In this document: positions 23,554 through 34,345 of the stretch, one piece after another
Numbering within the stretch: the first letter of the stretch is position 1
How the letters are laid out: every line of letters starts with the position of its first letter
Source: Cymbidium sinense
Lineage: Eukaryota; Streptophyta; Magnoliopsida; Asparagales; Orchidaceae
Direction of reading: 5' to 3'
Length of the DNA: 64,000 bases
Assembly (NCBI GenBank): GCA_021442155.1
Contig: CM038221.1
Span: forward strand, 39,441,648 to 39,505,647
Notes under the pieces: model-generated
What the model saw: only the letters and a program-made list of their open reading frames with translations
Databases searched by the model: none
Told to the model about the DNA's origin: nothing
Translations under genes and position numbers: made by a program

Positions 23554-25224
23554 TGTTGACCTCATTTTAGAATGAGCTCTCAACCCTTCCATTTTAGACA
23601 TAGGACTTCTCTTAGGCTTTAAGAGTTCGTTAGTCTTAAGACACATCTAGTGACTAGGTGGACACTCAACCTATCCCTAGAGACTTAGAAGAGTTAGCTA
23701 TTGGAATAGGTCATGCCTTAGGGGTTTAGGAAAATTTTCTACCCTTAGCATAAACCATTCATCACTTTCCTTCCTTCAAGTCAAACTCCAAATAAATCTT
23801 ATTTAATTTTTTCTAAATTCAAATTAACTCCATATGACCAAAATCTATGATTGAAATCCATGATTGAAACCCATGATCAAAATCCATAAAAATTCCTAAG
23901 TCTTAAATATCTCTAAGTCCTTAATCTTCCCTTAAGGACTTAACCAAAATCTTAACCAAAACTAATTCAAATCTTTGAGATTTTCTCATAATTTATTTAT
24001 ATTCTCATTTATATTCACATATATAAATGAAATATAAAATCAAACCAATCAAACAAAACTCAAGATTCCAAATCAATTCATGAAATTTTCCTAAGTCCCT
24101 TTAATTTTCCATTAATGGACTTAGCCAAAATCAACTGCAAATCAATTCAAATTCATGGGAATTTCTCAAAACTCATTTATATTCTCATTTATATTTACAT
24201 ATATAAATGAAATATAAAAATAAATCAATCAAATCAAATTCTTGAATTAAATTCCCAATCTAAAATTTTCTTAAGTCCTTAATTTTCCATTAATGGACTT
24301 AGCCTAAATCATGATCAAATCAATTCAAATTTATTTGATTTTCTCATAATTCATTTATATCCTCATTTATATTCAGATATATAAATGAAATATAAATATA
24401 AATCAATCAAACCAAATTCAAAAATTCAAACACCAAACTCCAAAATTTTCCTAAGTCTTTTAAAAATTCCTTTTAATGGACTTAGCCTAAATCATAATTA
24501 GATCACTTCAAATCCTTGAAATTTTCTCATGATCCATTTATATTATCATTTATATTCACATATGTAAATGAAATATAAATTCAAACATTCAAAACTCATT
24601 CCAAAAATCAAAATTAAATCCACTCAAAATCCAACCTAAACCTTTCAATTCAAAATCTTGAACTTAGCCAAATCAACTTCAAATCAAGCCAAACTCTTGA
24701 TTTTCCTTCATGATTCAATCAACCCTACAATCATGAATTCATATATAAATTCAAATTTCAATCACCAAATCAAAAAATCAATTCAAAAATCAAAGCCAAA
24801 ATCCTTTCCTATCGAAATCTTTAAAGACAACGATCATTTACCTTAATGGAGAGTTTTCCTAAGGAATCCACATTCCTTAGGATGTAATTAATTATGGGGG
24901 CTTGCCCCTATAGGGAACTTAATGAACCTAATTTAAAATAAATCCTGCTTTACTTTTCCATGTAAAGTAGGGGAAGAATTTCTGGTGCATATGCAGACCC
25001 ATCGTCCTTAGGAGTCCTTATTGAGGTGATTAGGTCCATTAAAGGGCAGTGACTTTTATCTTTCGAGCTAGAATACTATTCCTTGATGATGCACTCAATC
25101 ACCTGAATAAGCACATCTACGGATCTATGTGGCATCCTAAAAAGATGAATTTCTATATTCTTGCCTCTTCACTTCTCACCAATAGATTTGAAAGGCAACA
25201 ACTCTATATAAATTTTTCTCCATA
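23554..25224 (+). mobile_element. 5' LTR of the inner element, short form (1.67 kb)
   Basis: It starts TGTTGACC and ends near CTCCATA (25219-25224), eight bases before the PBS. The first 1.25 kb matches the reverse complement of copy B 19014 to about 17815. The last 0.4 kb, from ATCTTTAAAGACAACGATCA near 24816, matches copy B about 11460 to 10990. The 6.3-kb LTR middle present in copies B and C, and partly in A, D and F, is absent. This is either an internal deletion or a short-LTR subfamily. The truncated 3' LTR does not reach this point, so the two cannot be told apart here. Confidence 0.82.
23990..24620 (+). repeat. About 180-bp tandem repeat in inner 5' LTR, four units
   Basis: The word CTCATTTATATTCACATATA and close variants recur at 24004, 24184, 24362 and about 24545, spacing 180, 178 and 183. 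Each unit also has TTAATGGACTTAGCC and AAATTTTC. Copies A, B and C have the same unit in two or three copies. Confidence 0.8.
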
Positions 25225-25232
25225 GAATTTTC

Positions 25233-25251
25233 TGGCGACACAGCTGGGGAT
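25233..25251 (+). promoter_or_regulatory. Primer-binding site, tRNA-Arg type
   Basis: TGGCGACACAGCTGGGGAT lies eight bases after the LTR end. It starts with the TGG that pairs with the CCA tail. TGGCGAC and CTGGGGAT are as expected for the 3' end of a plant tRNA-Arg (ACG), while two or three central bases differ. Ogre and other TAT elements are known to use tRNA-Arg. It fixes the LTR end and the plus orientation. Confidence 0.75.
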
Positions 25252-27900
25252 GGTTCATCTCTCCATCTTTGGTAAATGATCATTGTATTTGAGTATCGAT
25301 TGTGGGTTTGTACTTTGGTATGAATTTGAGACTATCTTTCTTTTCATTGGCACTTAGCTTATTTCATTCTTAAGTTGAGTTAGCCAACATCTTTAGGTTT
25401 TGGGACCGCACTCCTTGTTGGTCTTAAAATCCCATTGGATTCTCCAATGGGTAAAAAATAAAAATATCTAAATAAAAAAATATTTTAAAGACTTTCCTTA
25501 TCATTTTTATGAAAAGGAAAGGTTCATTCTAAAATAATAAAGACAAAATAAATCTTTTTGTAAAAGAAATCTTGCTTTTCAAAAAGCTCCTTTTCAAAAA
25601 TGCACTTAATAAAAATATTTTCCACAAAAAATTTTATCACCCTCATTTAACAATTCTCATAATTGTTACATGTAGGGATTTTTCCAAAATAGAACTAACA
25701 AAAATTTTCCAAAAGCACAAATGAACATCTTCCTTCAATTCATTTTGATGAAGATTTCATTTTTCAAAATAAAGTGAACAATCATCTTTCCAAAAAAAAT
25801 CAAATCAAAAAAATGAAGTTTTCAGAAAGCACACATGTACCTTTCTATTCAAAACACTCACTCTTATTGAATGGGAGTTTCATTTTCAAACAAAATTAAA
25901 CTTTTTAAAAACACATATGAACATCTTCATTTAATATACTCAAATTTATTAAATGAAGATTTCATTCCCATCTAAAATAACATCATTTGAAAATCCCACT
26001 TAAACATATCTCACATATGATTAAGTTGGAATTCCTCTCTTTCAAAAAGTAATAATCATACACAAAATAAAATTTTACATTTCAAAAATAAGAATGATCT
26101 CCATTCTAAAGCCCAAATTTGTTGAATGGAAGTCCCCTCTTTCAAAAATTAAAACTTAAACAATCATACTTTCAAAATTCTAAACACATTTGGAACTTCA
26201 TTTAACATACCCAAATTTGTTAAGTGAAGTCTCCAAATCCAAAATCCAAAAATTTTCAAACACATTTGGAACTTCATTTAACATACCCAAATTTGTTAAG
26301 TGAAGTCTCCAAATTCAAAATCCAAGGATTTTCAAACATATTTAGAACTACATTTAACATACCCTAATATGTTAAGTGAAGTCTCCAAATTCAAAATCCA
26401 AAGATTTTCAAACATATTTGGAACATCATTTAACATACCCAAATTTGTTAAGTGAAGTTTTCAAATCCAAAATCCAAAAAATTTCAAACACATTTGGAAC
26501 TTCATTTAACATACCAAAATTTGTTAAGTGAAGTCTCCAAATTCAAAATCCAAAAATTTTCAAACACACTTTGGAATTTCATTTAGCATACTCAAATTTA
26601 CTAAGTGAAGTTTCCAAATTCAAAATCAAAAATCAACAATCATATTTTCAAAATTCAAATACATTTACAACTTCATTTAACATACCCAAATTATTAAGTG
26701 AAGTCTCCAAATCAAAAATTCAAAAATTTTTAGAACACATTTTCGAACCTCATTTAGCATACTCAAATTTGTTAAGTGAAGTCTCCAAATCCAAAACCAA
26801 AATTTTCAAACACATTTTGGAACTTAATTTAGCATACTCAAATTTTCTAAGTGAAATTTTCAAATCCAAGATAAAAAAAACAACAATAATCATATTTTCA
26901 AAACACATTTGGAACTCCATTTAGCATGCTGAATTTGCTAAGTGACGTCTCCAAAGTCAAAACCAAAATTCTCAAACACCTTTGGAACATCTTTCCTTAG
27001 CATACTAAATTTTCTTAGGAGAAGTTTCCATTTTCAAAACCAAAATACAATCAAAAACTTTGAACACATCTTTTTGGATTTTCATTTAGCATACTAAAAT
27101 TTGCTAAGTGAAATTTTCATTTCACAAAAGAAAATGGAACTTCATCTTTAGCATACCAAATTTGCTAAAGTAAAGTCTCCACTTTCAATCAAATCAAAAT
27201 AAAAAATTAAATACTTAGGATTCCCTTAGCATACCCAAATTTGCTAAGGATCTTACTCTTTCAAAAATCCAAAATCCAACAAACAAATGAAACACTTAGG
27301 ATTTTCTTAGCATACCTAAATTTGCTAAGAATCCTATTTTCAAAAAATCAAATAAATCACATTTGGATTCTTCACTTAGCATACTTAAATTTGCTAAGTG
27401 AGAATTCCAAATTTTTCAAAATCAAAATAAAAATTCATAAAAATAAACAACCATTTTCAAAACACTTCACTTAGCATACCCAAATTTGCTAAGTAAGTGA
27501 AATTCTAAAATCAATCAAACAAGAATAAAATCAAATGACCCTTACTATAACATACCCAAATTTGTTAAAGGGAATGGTCTTCAAATCAAAAATTTAAATT
27601 CAAACAAACATGAACCTATGGAAGCATCCTTCTCAAAATATTTGAATCCATCTTTCAACATACTTAAATTTGTTGAAGTTGGATTCATATTCAAAATTCC
27701 TCTTTCAATCAATCTTCAAATCCATTTGAACCCCACTTAACACTTCCAAGTTGTTGGATGTGGGTTCAAAAATTCAAAATTTAAAAATCTATAAAGATAG
27801 AATTACATAACTCATATCTCATTATATTCTTATCAAGATGGCAGTTCAATTTTCAGCCTTTTATAGTTATTCTAAGATGGCGATCAGTAAGTTCATTTTA
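25252..27900 (+). repeat. Inner element 5' leader with tandem covarying hairpins
   Basis: A 2.6-kb leader between PBS and ORF1. From 25925 to about 27770 it holds about 20 units of an imperfect inverted repeat around the loop TACCCAAATT. Between 26196 and about 26570 the units are spaced at 76 bases; elsewhere spacing is looser. Examples: arms CTTCATTTAATA and TATTAAATGAAG (25925-25958, 12 perfect pairs); CTTCATTTAACA and TGTTAAGTGAAG (26196-26229 and 26272-26305, one G-U pair); CCTTAGCA and TGCTAAGG (27224-27249); CACTTAGCA and TGCTAAGTG (27373-27400). Arm changes are often paired. Open frames here (for example 26571-26924) are just the repeat read through. The first 650 bases hold no clear feature. 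Confidence 0.8.
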
Positions 27901-27913
27901 CTTTCCCCATGGT

Positions 27914-29340
27914 ATGGATCGATTTGGATCGCCAACTTCCCCAACTAGACCATACACCGATTCACTTTGGGGATTTGAGGGAGCGAGGTTATTTGAGGGC
28001 ACTCCCCTCACTACGCTTAGTAGGACCAGTGATCGGGCGGCGCCATCAATTGATTTATCCTTTGACTTTGATGTCTCCTCGCTGAAGAGGAAAGTGGTGG
28101 TAGTCCTACAAGCCCAGTAATGCCAATAGTGAGCATGCACCATCTCGCAGTGCAGGTTTCTCATGATGCCCAAGTGAGGGCTAGCACCATCTCATTTGTA
28201 CCCTCTAAGGGTAAGGCTCTACTAGTCTTAGGATTTTCTTCCCCTACATTTGAGTATGGGACTAGCTCACACTCCTCCCATCCTATCTGGACACAACGTA
28301 GGAATAAGAATCGCATGATCAAGCGGTACCACACCAAGATCTCTAGGAGCTGTGGGTAGTCAATTCACCAGGATGAGTTCCTGCTGTTTCACCACCTTAT
28401 AGAAACCAATTTTAACCTCTCTCAGAGTGAGGATGTTAGGAGGATATGCTCATCACCACCTCCAGTGGTATAGTATCAGCCAGCAGTTACCAAGAGTAAG
28501 AGGTCGTACGCCATCCTCCGATCTATCTTATGCCAGGTAGGCAGAGCTTACCGATGCTCAAAGTTTGAAACACAATTTGATCTCCGATCCATCATCCCTG
28601 ATAGTGTGGGGAAGCATATCCACCAGAAGAGGGCCCGAGTGGCCCATACAGCACATATTATCAATAGGGAGAGGCGGAGGTTTAGCCGTCAGTCGATAGC
28701 ATCCGTTCTTATTAATTTTTTAGCTCAGCATGCTACCTACGCTGACCATACTGATAGTATCCTTCTTACCGGGACTAGTCACCACAGGAGGGTAGTTCCT
28801 GTGCATAGAGAGTCGGTGGTGTCTCCACCCCTACTGCTCTACCCCTCGTCCGCCATCACTAGTCCAAGTCATGACGTCTCTAGTTCCAGTAAAGGTTATA
28901 AAGGCCATATCTGAGGAGAAGCTCTCCCCATTGGTGATCCAGCTAAGATCAAGGGATCCTACTACTTATACACCACCCATTGTGGCTAGGCCAAGCTCTC
29001 TTGCTTGACCTTCTACCCAAGTGGTGGTGCGGAAGGAGTGGCGACCCCGAAGCATCGTGGTTATCCCTTCACCAACTCTGCCCGTACAACAGGATGTGGA
29101 CATGGTAATAGTTATCTTAGATATTGTAGATGATAGTCCAGCTACACTAGTGATAGTGGAACATCCTAGGATTGTTACCCCTCTCATAGCCAGTAGTAAT
29201 GAGGAGTATCATTCATCCAGTGAGTACCCACATAGGATCAATGTAGGTGCCTCTCGGTCATAGTGATCACATCCTCTAGATTATTTGTACTTGCTAAGAT
29301 GGATCATTCTTTAGATGAGATAGTGGCACATTATTTCATG
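27914..29340 (+). pseudogene. Inner element ORF1 upstream of gag, unknown function
   Basis: Open frames in this stretch have clear counterparts in the outer element (45879-44471, minus), so it once coded for protein. From the ATG at 27914 it reads MDRFGSPTSPTRPYTDSLWG and then SSLKRKVVVVLQAQ, then stop. A second frame gives VRASTISFVPSKGK. At 28700-28830 it gives QHATYADHTDSILLTGTSHH and VHRESVVSPP, and at 29021 VVRKEWRPRSIVVIPSP. The chain is rich in Ser, Pro and Thr and I see no known domain. Ogre elements also have an extra ORF before gag, so this is probably the same ORF1. Stops at 28119, 28357 and 28912 break it. Confidence 0.65.
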
Positions 29341-29426
29341 GAGCAGAAGGAGATCTTGGGGTACCGGTCGATGAAGAGAAAGTCACCGATCCAATGAAGA
29401 TGACTTGGGAGACCGCTGGAGTCTGC

Positions 29427-31140
29427 ATGGTTCGCACTAGAGGATCTCTTCTTAAGGAACAACAAGCCATGGAAGGTGATAAGGTTGATCAGGAAGACAC
29501 TAAAGATCACAAAGACCTCTACATAGGGGGATGAGAAGATTGATGGCTATTGAGAGAACTTATTAGTAGTGCTTGAAATAAGCCCCTTTAGTTCATCCTA
29601 CTACAATCGACATCAGTCAGCCTGGGTTAGTGCATGTCTTGGACCTAGTCAAGACTCTACCTCCCATTGACCAAGGTAGCACTAGAATGTATAGGAAGGT
29701 AGTGGAAAGTACCTCCATATAAAAAAGGACATAAAATCCATGGTTGACTAGCAAGTGAAGGAAGCTTTGGCACAAGCCCAGGGAGGATCATCAGTTCTAA
29801 AGGGTAGACCCTACCTAGAGGAATTCGATGTTATCCAATACCCTAAGGGTTTCATGCCTCCTTCCTTCAAAAGCCTTGATGGTAGTGGAAACTCAAGGCC
29901 ACACATAGCACATTTTAGGGTTAGTTGTTGCAATGCAGGTGGCAACGATGCTTTGCTTTTCTACCTTTTCATTAGTAGCCTAATCAGTATTGCTTTCGAT
30001 TGGAATGCTAAACTGCCAAACGGTTCAGTAAAAAAATTTGCTGAGTTAGAGCAACTCTTCATCAAGAGCTTTGTTGGAGCTCAACAAAGGTTATTGTAGG
30101 TGATCTCGTTGTAGCACAACAACACCCCGGTGAGTCCCTTATTAATTATATTCTCTGATGGCATAATGTGAGTATGAAGTGCAAACCATAGTTGTCCGAG
30201 CAGCATGCCATTGAGATTCACTTGAAGAATATCCATGGCCTGGTCGCCTTCATGCTTAAGGGATTCACTATAAAGACATTTTAGAAGCTAATCAATAATG
30301 TGGCTAGTCTACAAGGAGAGGCCAAAGAGTTTCCTATTCAAGATCAGTTGCCAAAGAAAAAGCTGCATAAGGTTTATGAAAAGAAGCATGGAGCAGTAGA
30401 AGTAGATTATAACGGGAAGCAGACAACTAGAGATCAGTCCAAGAGATCTCGACCTCAGCAGCCTCCACCTCATTTTCCACAATCAAGGTAGCCCTACAAG
30501 CCTCCACCACTCCACACAGCCACACCCTCACCATACCACCAAGAATGCATGCATTCCGCTCAGGTAGCTATTGTCCACCTACTCTTTTAGATAAGTTAAA
30601 CAAATCTTATTCTTTAAAGAGAGAGATAATCAGAAAGATCTTTAAGAATTTCTTAAAGAAACTCAATTTTTAGCTACCTGAGCCTAGGAGACCAGAGGAA
30701 GTAGTAAAAAGTCATAATCCAAACTTTTGCCCTTACCACCATATGCTAGGCCACATTTTGGAGGATTGCTTCACATTTGAGGATTGGCTTGAACACAGTT
30801 TCAAGACCGGTGCTGTAGTTATCCCAAAGGAATACCTTGTGGAACAACCTTCCAGTTTCATTAAGGTAATCCTTGGGGATACATGTGATCCTACCAAAAC
30901 TATAGAAGGTTAGGATATTTCATTATCTAAAACCTCTAAGAAGATCATCTAGAAGATCAAGAAGCTTTTCTTGCAGGTGTCTAAGTCGGCTCAAACCTCC
31001 AACACCAAGAAAGGTTTGCAAGTTGCTAATGCCAACTCTAGGAAAATTCAAAGATGTGTCACTGAGATAGCCCTTTAGCACAGCCATCGTGTCCAGCCTC
31101 CATCCTATAGTTGTAGCTTCCACACTGGTGACTTCTTCCA
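29427..31140 (+). pseudogene. Inner element gag, broken
   Basis: Gag forms the particle that packages the RNA. The start is proposed at 29427 (MVRTRGSLLKEQQAMEGD), supported by MVHTRGSLLREQ at the same place in the outer element. The gag core is at 29755-30099: GRPYLEEFDVIQYPKGFMPP, then SLDGSGNSRPHIAHFRV, then LFYLFISSLISIAFDW and ELEQLFIKSFV, the usual retrotransposon gag pattern. After a stop at 30100 it goes on in another frame (HPGESLINYI). Near 30725 a CPYHHMLGHILEDCFTFEDW motif has the Cys-His spacing seen in TAT gag proteins. Many stops interrupt the rest. Confidence 0.82.
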
Positions 31141-31155
31141 TTTCAGCTAGCTCTT

Positions 31156-32331
31156 ATGTTTCTTCTACTAGTAGAACTCTTGTATCAATGGATAAGGGCA
31201 TCAAATCCCTTTCTCCACTCACTTTACTTGATTTCTACCTTGTACCTCCAAATAACTCCAAGAAATTTAAAGAATAAAGCTAGTTTAAATTACATCTGCG
31301 TCACTTATAATGGGTTATCTTCTTCTATTCCTAATGATAACTCTTCAAGTCTAAATAACTATAATAATTCTGATCTTCCTCTTTCTAATTTAGAGTTGGA
31401 CTTTCTAACTCTGAATATTATGGGTTCACCTCTTGAGATAGACTTGGAATCATCTAATTCTGAGGATCCCATAAGAGAAGTTGTAGGTGAGCCTGATGTG
31501 CAAATAGAACATTCCATTACCCTACCACAAGAGATCACCAAAGTCAACCTCTGTAGTGGCAAGGTTCTATCTTGTAGGGAAGCACCTCAAGATAGGGGGA
31601 AACAAGTCATTGGTGCTGAAGATCGGGATGCTATTCCATGGGATGCTCCACCCTTGGATACACTTATGGAAGACCAGTCGAAGGCAGACTACAACGCCCT
31701 TTCTTATCTAAGAAAGTTGTCATCTAAGCTAAGCATATATGAATCTCTTATCTTATCCAAAGAAATGATGGAATCATTAATCAAGGCCATCCTTGATCCT
31801 GAAATATGCTTAGCTTAGCTGACCGCTATAGGTGAGGGAGCACATTATGCAAAAGAATCCTAAGGGATCACCTTGATAGATGAAGACCTTATTCTAAGGG
31901 ACTTGGAGCGCAACCATCCCCTCTATATCACAATCGGCATGAACAGGTTCAGACTCACTAGGGTTCTCATGAATTCAAGTGCATCGGTGAACATTATGAG
32001 TCTAAAGACCCTTGCCTATTTGAGGATCGACATCTCCACACTCTGAGGAGATCGGATGATATGGAGAGGATTCAATGATCAAGGTGAGCGGGCTTTAGGT
32101 TCTATAATGTTACCTTTAGAGATAACTGACTAAAAGACTAAATCCAAGTTCAACATCATTGATTTGAATACTTCATTCATTACTTTTCTTTATAGCCCTT
32201 GGATACATCAGAACAAGATCATTCCATCCTCACTTCATCAGTGCATCAAGTTCAGAAAAGATGGAATTGAATACTGTGTCAACGGAGATGAAAAGTAATT
32301 TTTAGTTATAGAGGTTGAGATTTATGAGGAT
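31156..32331 (+). pseudogene. Inner element aspartic protease region, catalytic Asp lost
   Basis: The frame 31156-31818 holds an acidic linker (KVNLCSGKVLSCREAPQDRG, DAIPWDAPPLDTLMEDQSKA). It is matched by 42777-42200 in the outer element. The protease follows after a stop: about 31880-32040 reads LEWNHPLYITI-like sequence, then FRLTRVLMNSSASVNIMSLK. In the family this is the active site, D-x-G-(S/A)-S; here Asp and Gly are Asn and Ser, so it would be inactive. About 32200-32290 gives [20 protein letters not shown], the conserved C-terminal protease segment. Stops occur at 31818, 31860, 32046 and 32133. Confidence 0.78.
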
Positions 32332-33462
32332 GTGACCTACTATCTTCCTCAAAACACCCTTTCTCATAGACTTGGACAAAATTCAAATGCGAACACAAAA
32401 GAAAAAGAAAATGAAGCAAAAGAAAAGATAAAAGAATCTGAAAAGAAAAATAAAAGTCCAAGTAAACAAGAAAAAGGAATTGAAGAAGAAATAGATCCTC
32501 ATATCACATTCCACCCACAGTTCATTCTCTCATATGGACATGTGGGTCGGATGGCTCAACCTCCACCAGAGGTAGAGCGGTTCAGTGGGAGACCCCTAGT
32601 TGGCCCAATGAGGTCATGTTCTAGTTCATAGGAGTACCCCATTCACATAGACTTGGAATCCAACTCGGAGGATAATATGATTAGTATACCAAACCCCTCT
32701 CGTGGGTTCCATTGGAGGTTACTTTTGACCCAGAGATGAAGATGCCTCCAAGCAAAGCAAAGTGTTCGAATCTACTTTATGTGAAACTATTAGCGATGGG
32801 GAACCTTAGCTCTTACCTCACTTATATCTCAGAAAGTTGAAGGTTTAGTAGTTAAGAAGTCTTCTAATGATATGAAATAGAAGAAGTTCTTTTTCATCAT
32901 CCTCAAGCCCGAAGTTGATGTAGAGCTTGAGGTACTTCGTTTCAGTTACATGTGCTAATTACCTTTTGACTTTAATCTTATGTTCAAAACTTATACATAA
33001 AGGTTTGTTCCTCACACATAGTCAGAGTACTTCTAAAAGCTATGGAAACATAGGAAGCATAATCAAGAAGCGGGGACTAGGATTTGATGCAATTAGTGCA
33101 GTCGATGACAATGATTATTGTCTAGTTATTACCAACCATTTAGAATCTGATAAGTTCTTCTTACACAACCACAACTCTTATGAGAATGTGTGCTTAAAAA
33201 CCTTAGATGATCTAGATGATCTCCAAGTCAAAGAAGCACAGCTAGAATTTGAAGAAGAGATTCATTCAACAAAAGACAAGCTTAAAGAAATCAACCTCAG
33301 GATAGAAGAAAATCCGCACCCGACATACATCAGTTCGTTGTTGAATGAAGAAGAAACCAATGACTTAGGTAGGCTATTGACTGAGTTTAAAGATTATTTA
33401 GCATGTAGTTATGAAGAAATGCCCAAATTATCTCCTAACATAGTAGTCCATAAGCTACAATA
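32332..33462 (+). pseudogene. Inner element pol linker between protease and RT
   Basis: Two open stretches flank a broken middle. The first (32332-32631) has a Lys/Glu-rich run (KEKENEAKEKIKESEKKN), then HITFHPQFILSYGHVGRMAQ. The second (32927-33463) reads GLGFDAISAVDDNDYC, then EFEEEIHSTKDKLKEINLRI, and ends EFKDYLACSYEEMPKLSPNI and VVHKL, the segment just before RT in TAT polyproteins (usually FAWSYEDMPGL). The outer element has the same order at 41500-40300. It is a linker without a known enzyme domain. Confidence 0.7.
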
Positions 33463-34345
33463 GATCTTAACGTTACCCCTATTAAGCAAGCTCCTAAACG
33501 CATGCGACTAGAAATTGAACAACAGGTCATTTCTGAAGTCAAGAAACTGATCGATGTTGGTTTCATCAGGGAAGAAAAATATCCTACCTGGTTAGCTAGT
33601 GTCATTCCAGTTAAGAAGAAGAATGACCAAATTTGCATATGTGTCAATTTTAGGGACTTAAATAAGCCATGTCCTGAGGATGAGTTTTCTCTTCCTATAC
33701 CAGAATTAATGGTGGGCATTGCCTCATCTCATGTAATTTTCTCTTTCATGGATGGGTCTTGTGGCTATAACCAAATCAAGATGTCTCCTAAAGAAACACT
33801 TCTTTTTGAACCCCGATCAAAATCTTCTGTTATAGTGTCATGTCTTTTGGCCATAAAAATGCTAGTTCTACATACCAACGGGCCATGACTCAGATCTTCA
33901 ACGAAATCATCTATCATCAGATTGAGTGTTACATTCATGATCTAATAGTCAAGAGCAGAGAAAAGGAAGACCACCTCTTTGACTGTAGAGTAGTTTTCAA
34001 ATGGTTAAGATAATATAACCTCAAAATGAATCCCCTAAAGTGTGCATTCAAAGTAGCTTCAGGAAAATTCCTTGGGTTTATTGTTCAACACCAGAGAATA
34101 GAAATAGATCCTGAAAAGATTAAAGCTATCTCATAAATGCCACCTCCTAAGAGTTTAACTCAACTCAGATCCTTCCAAAGATGGCTGATGTATCTAAGAC
34201 CCTTTATCTCAAACCTATTGAGAAGATGCAAGCCATTTTTAGCACTTGTCAAAAAGGACACCAAGTTCAAGTGGGATGACAAGTGTAAGCATGCTTTCGA
34301 AGACATCAAAGAGTACTTAGTGAACTTCCGGTTCAATATTCTGTG
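33463..34345 (+). pseudogene. Inner element reverse transcriptase, YIDD changed to YIHD
   Basis: Ty3/gypsy RT. The frame 33502-33888 reads MRLEIEQQVISEVKKLIDVG, then WLASVIPVKKKN, VNFRDLNKPCPEDEFSLPIP, and FMDGSCGYNQIKM with a catalytic Asp. A frameshift near 33800 moves the rest to another frame: STYQRAMTQIFNEIIYHQIE, then CYIHDLIVKSREKEDHLFD near 33930. The YIDD box thus has His for its first Asp. Further on come KCAFKVASGKFLGFIVQ and, at 34137-34345, RSFQRWLMYLRPFISNL, the thumb and connection. Frameshifts, stops and the lost Asp make it inactive. Confidence 0.88.

Noticed and set aside
26571..26924. 117-codon plus frame with repeated AYSNLLSEVSKSK-like text, and a similar one at 27241-27474.
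   Set aside because: These are translations of the hairpin repeat units. Spacing is not a multiple of three across the array and the outer element does not conserve the frame.
25900..27700. Regularly spaced palindromic repeats, CRISPR-like at first sight.
   Set aside because: Plant retrotransposon context; the spacers are themselves repeats of 76 bases, and there are no cas genes.
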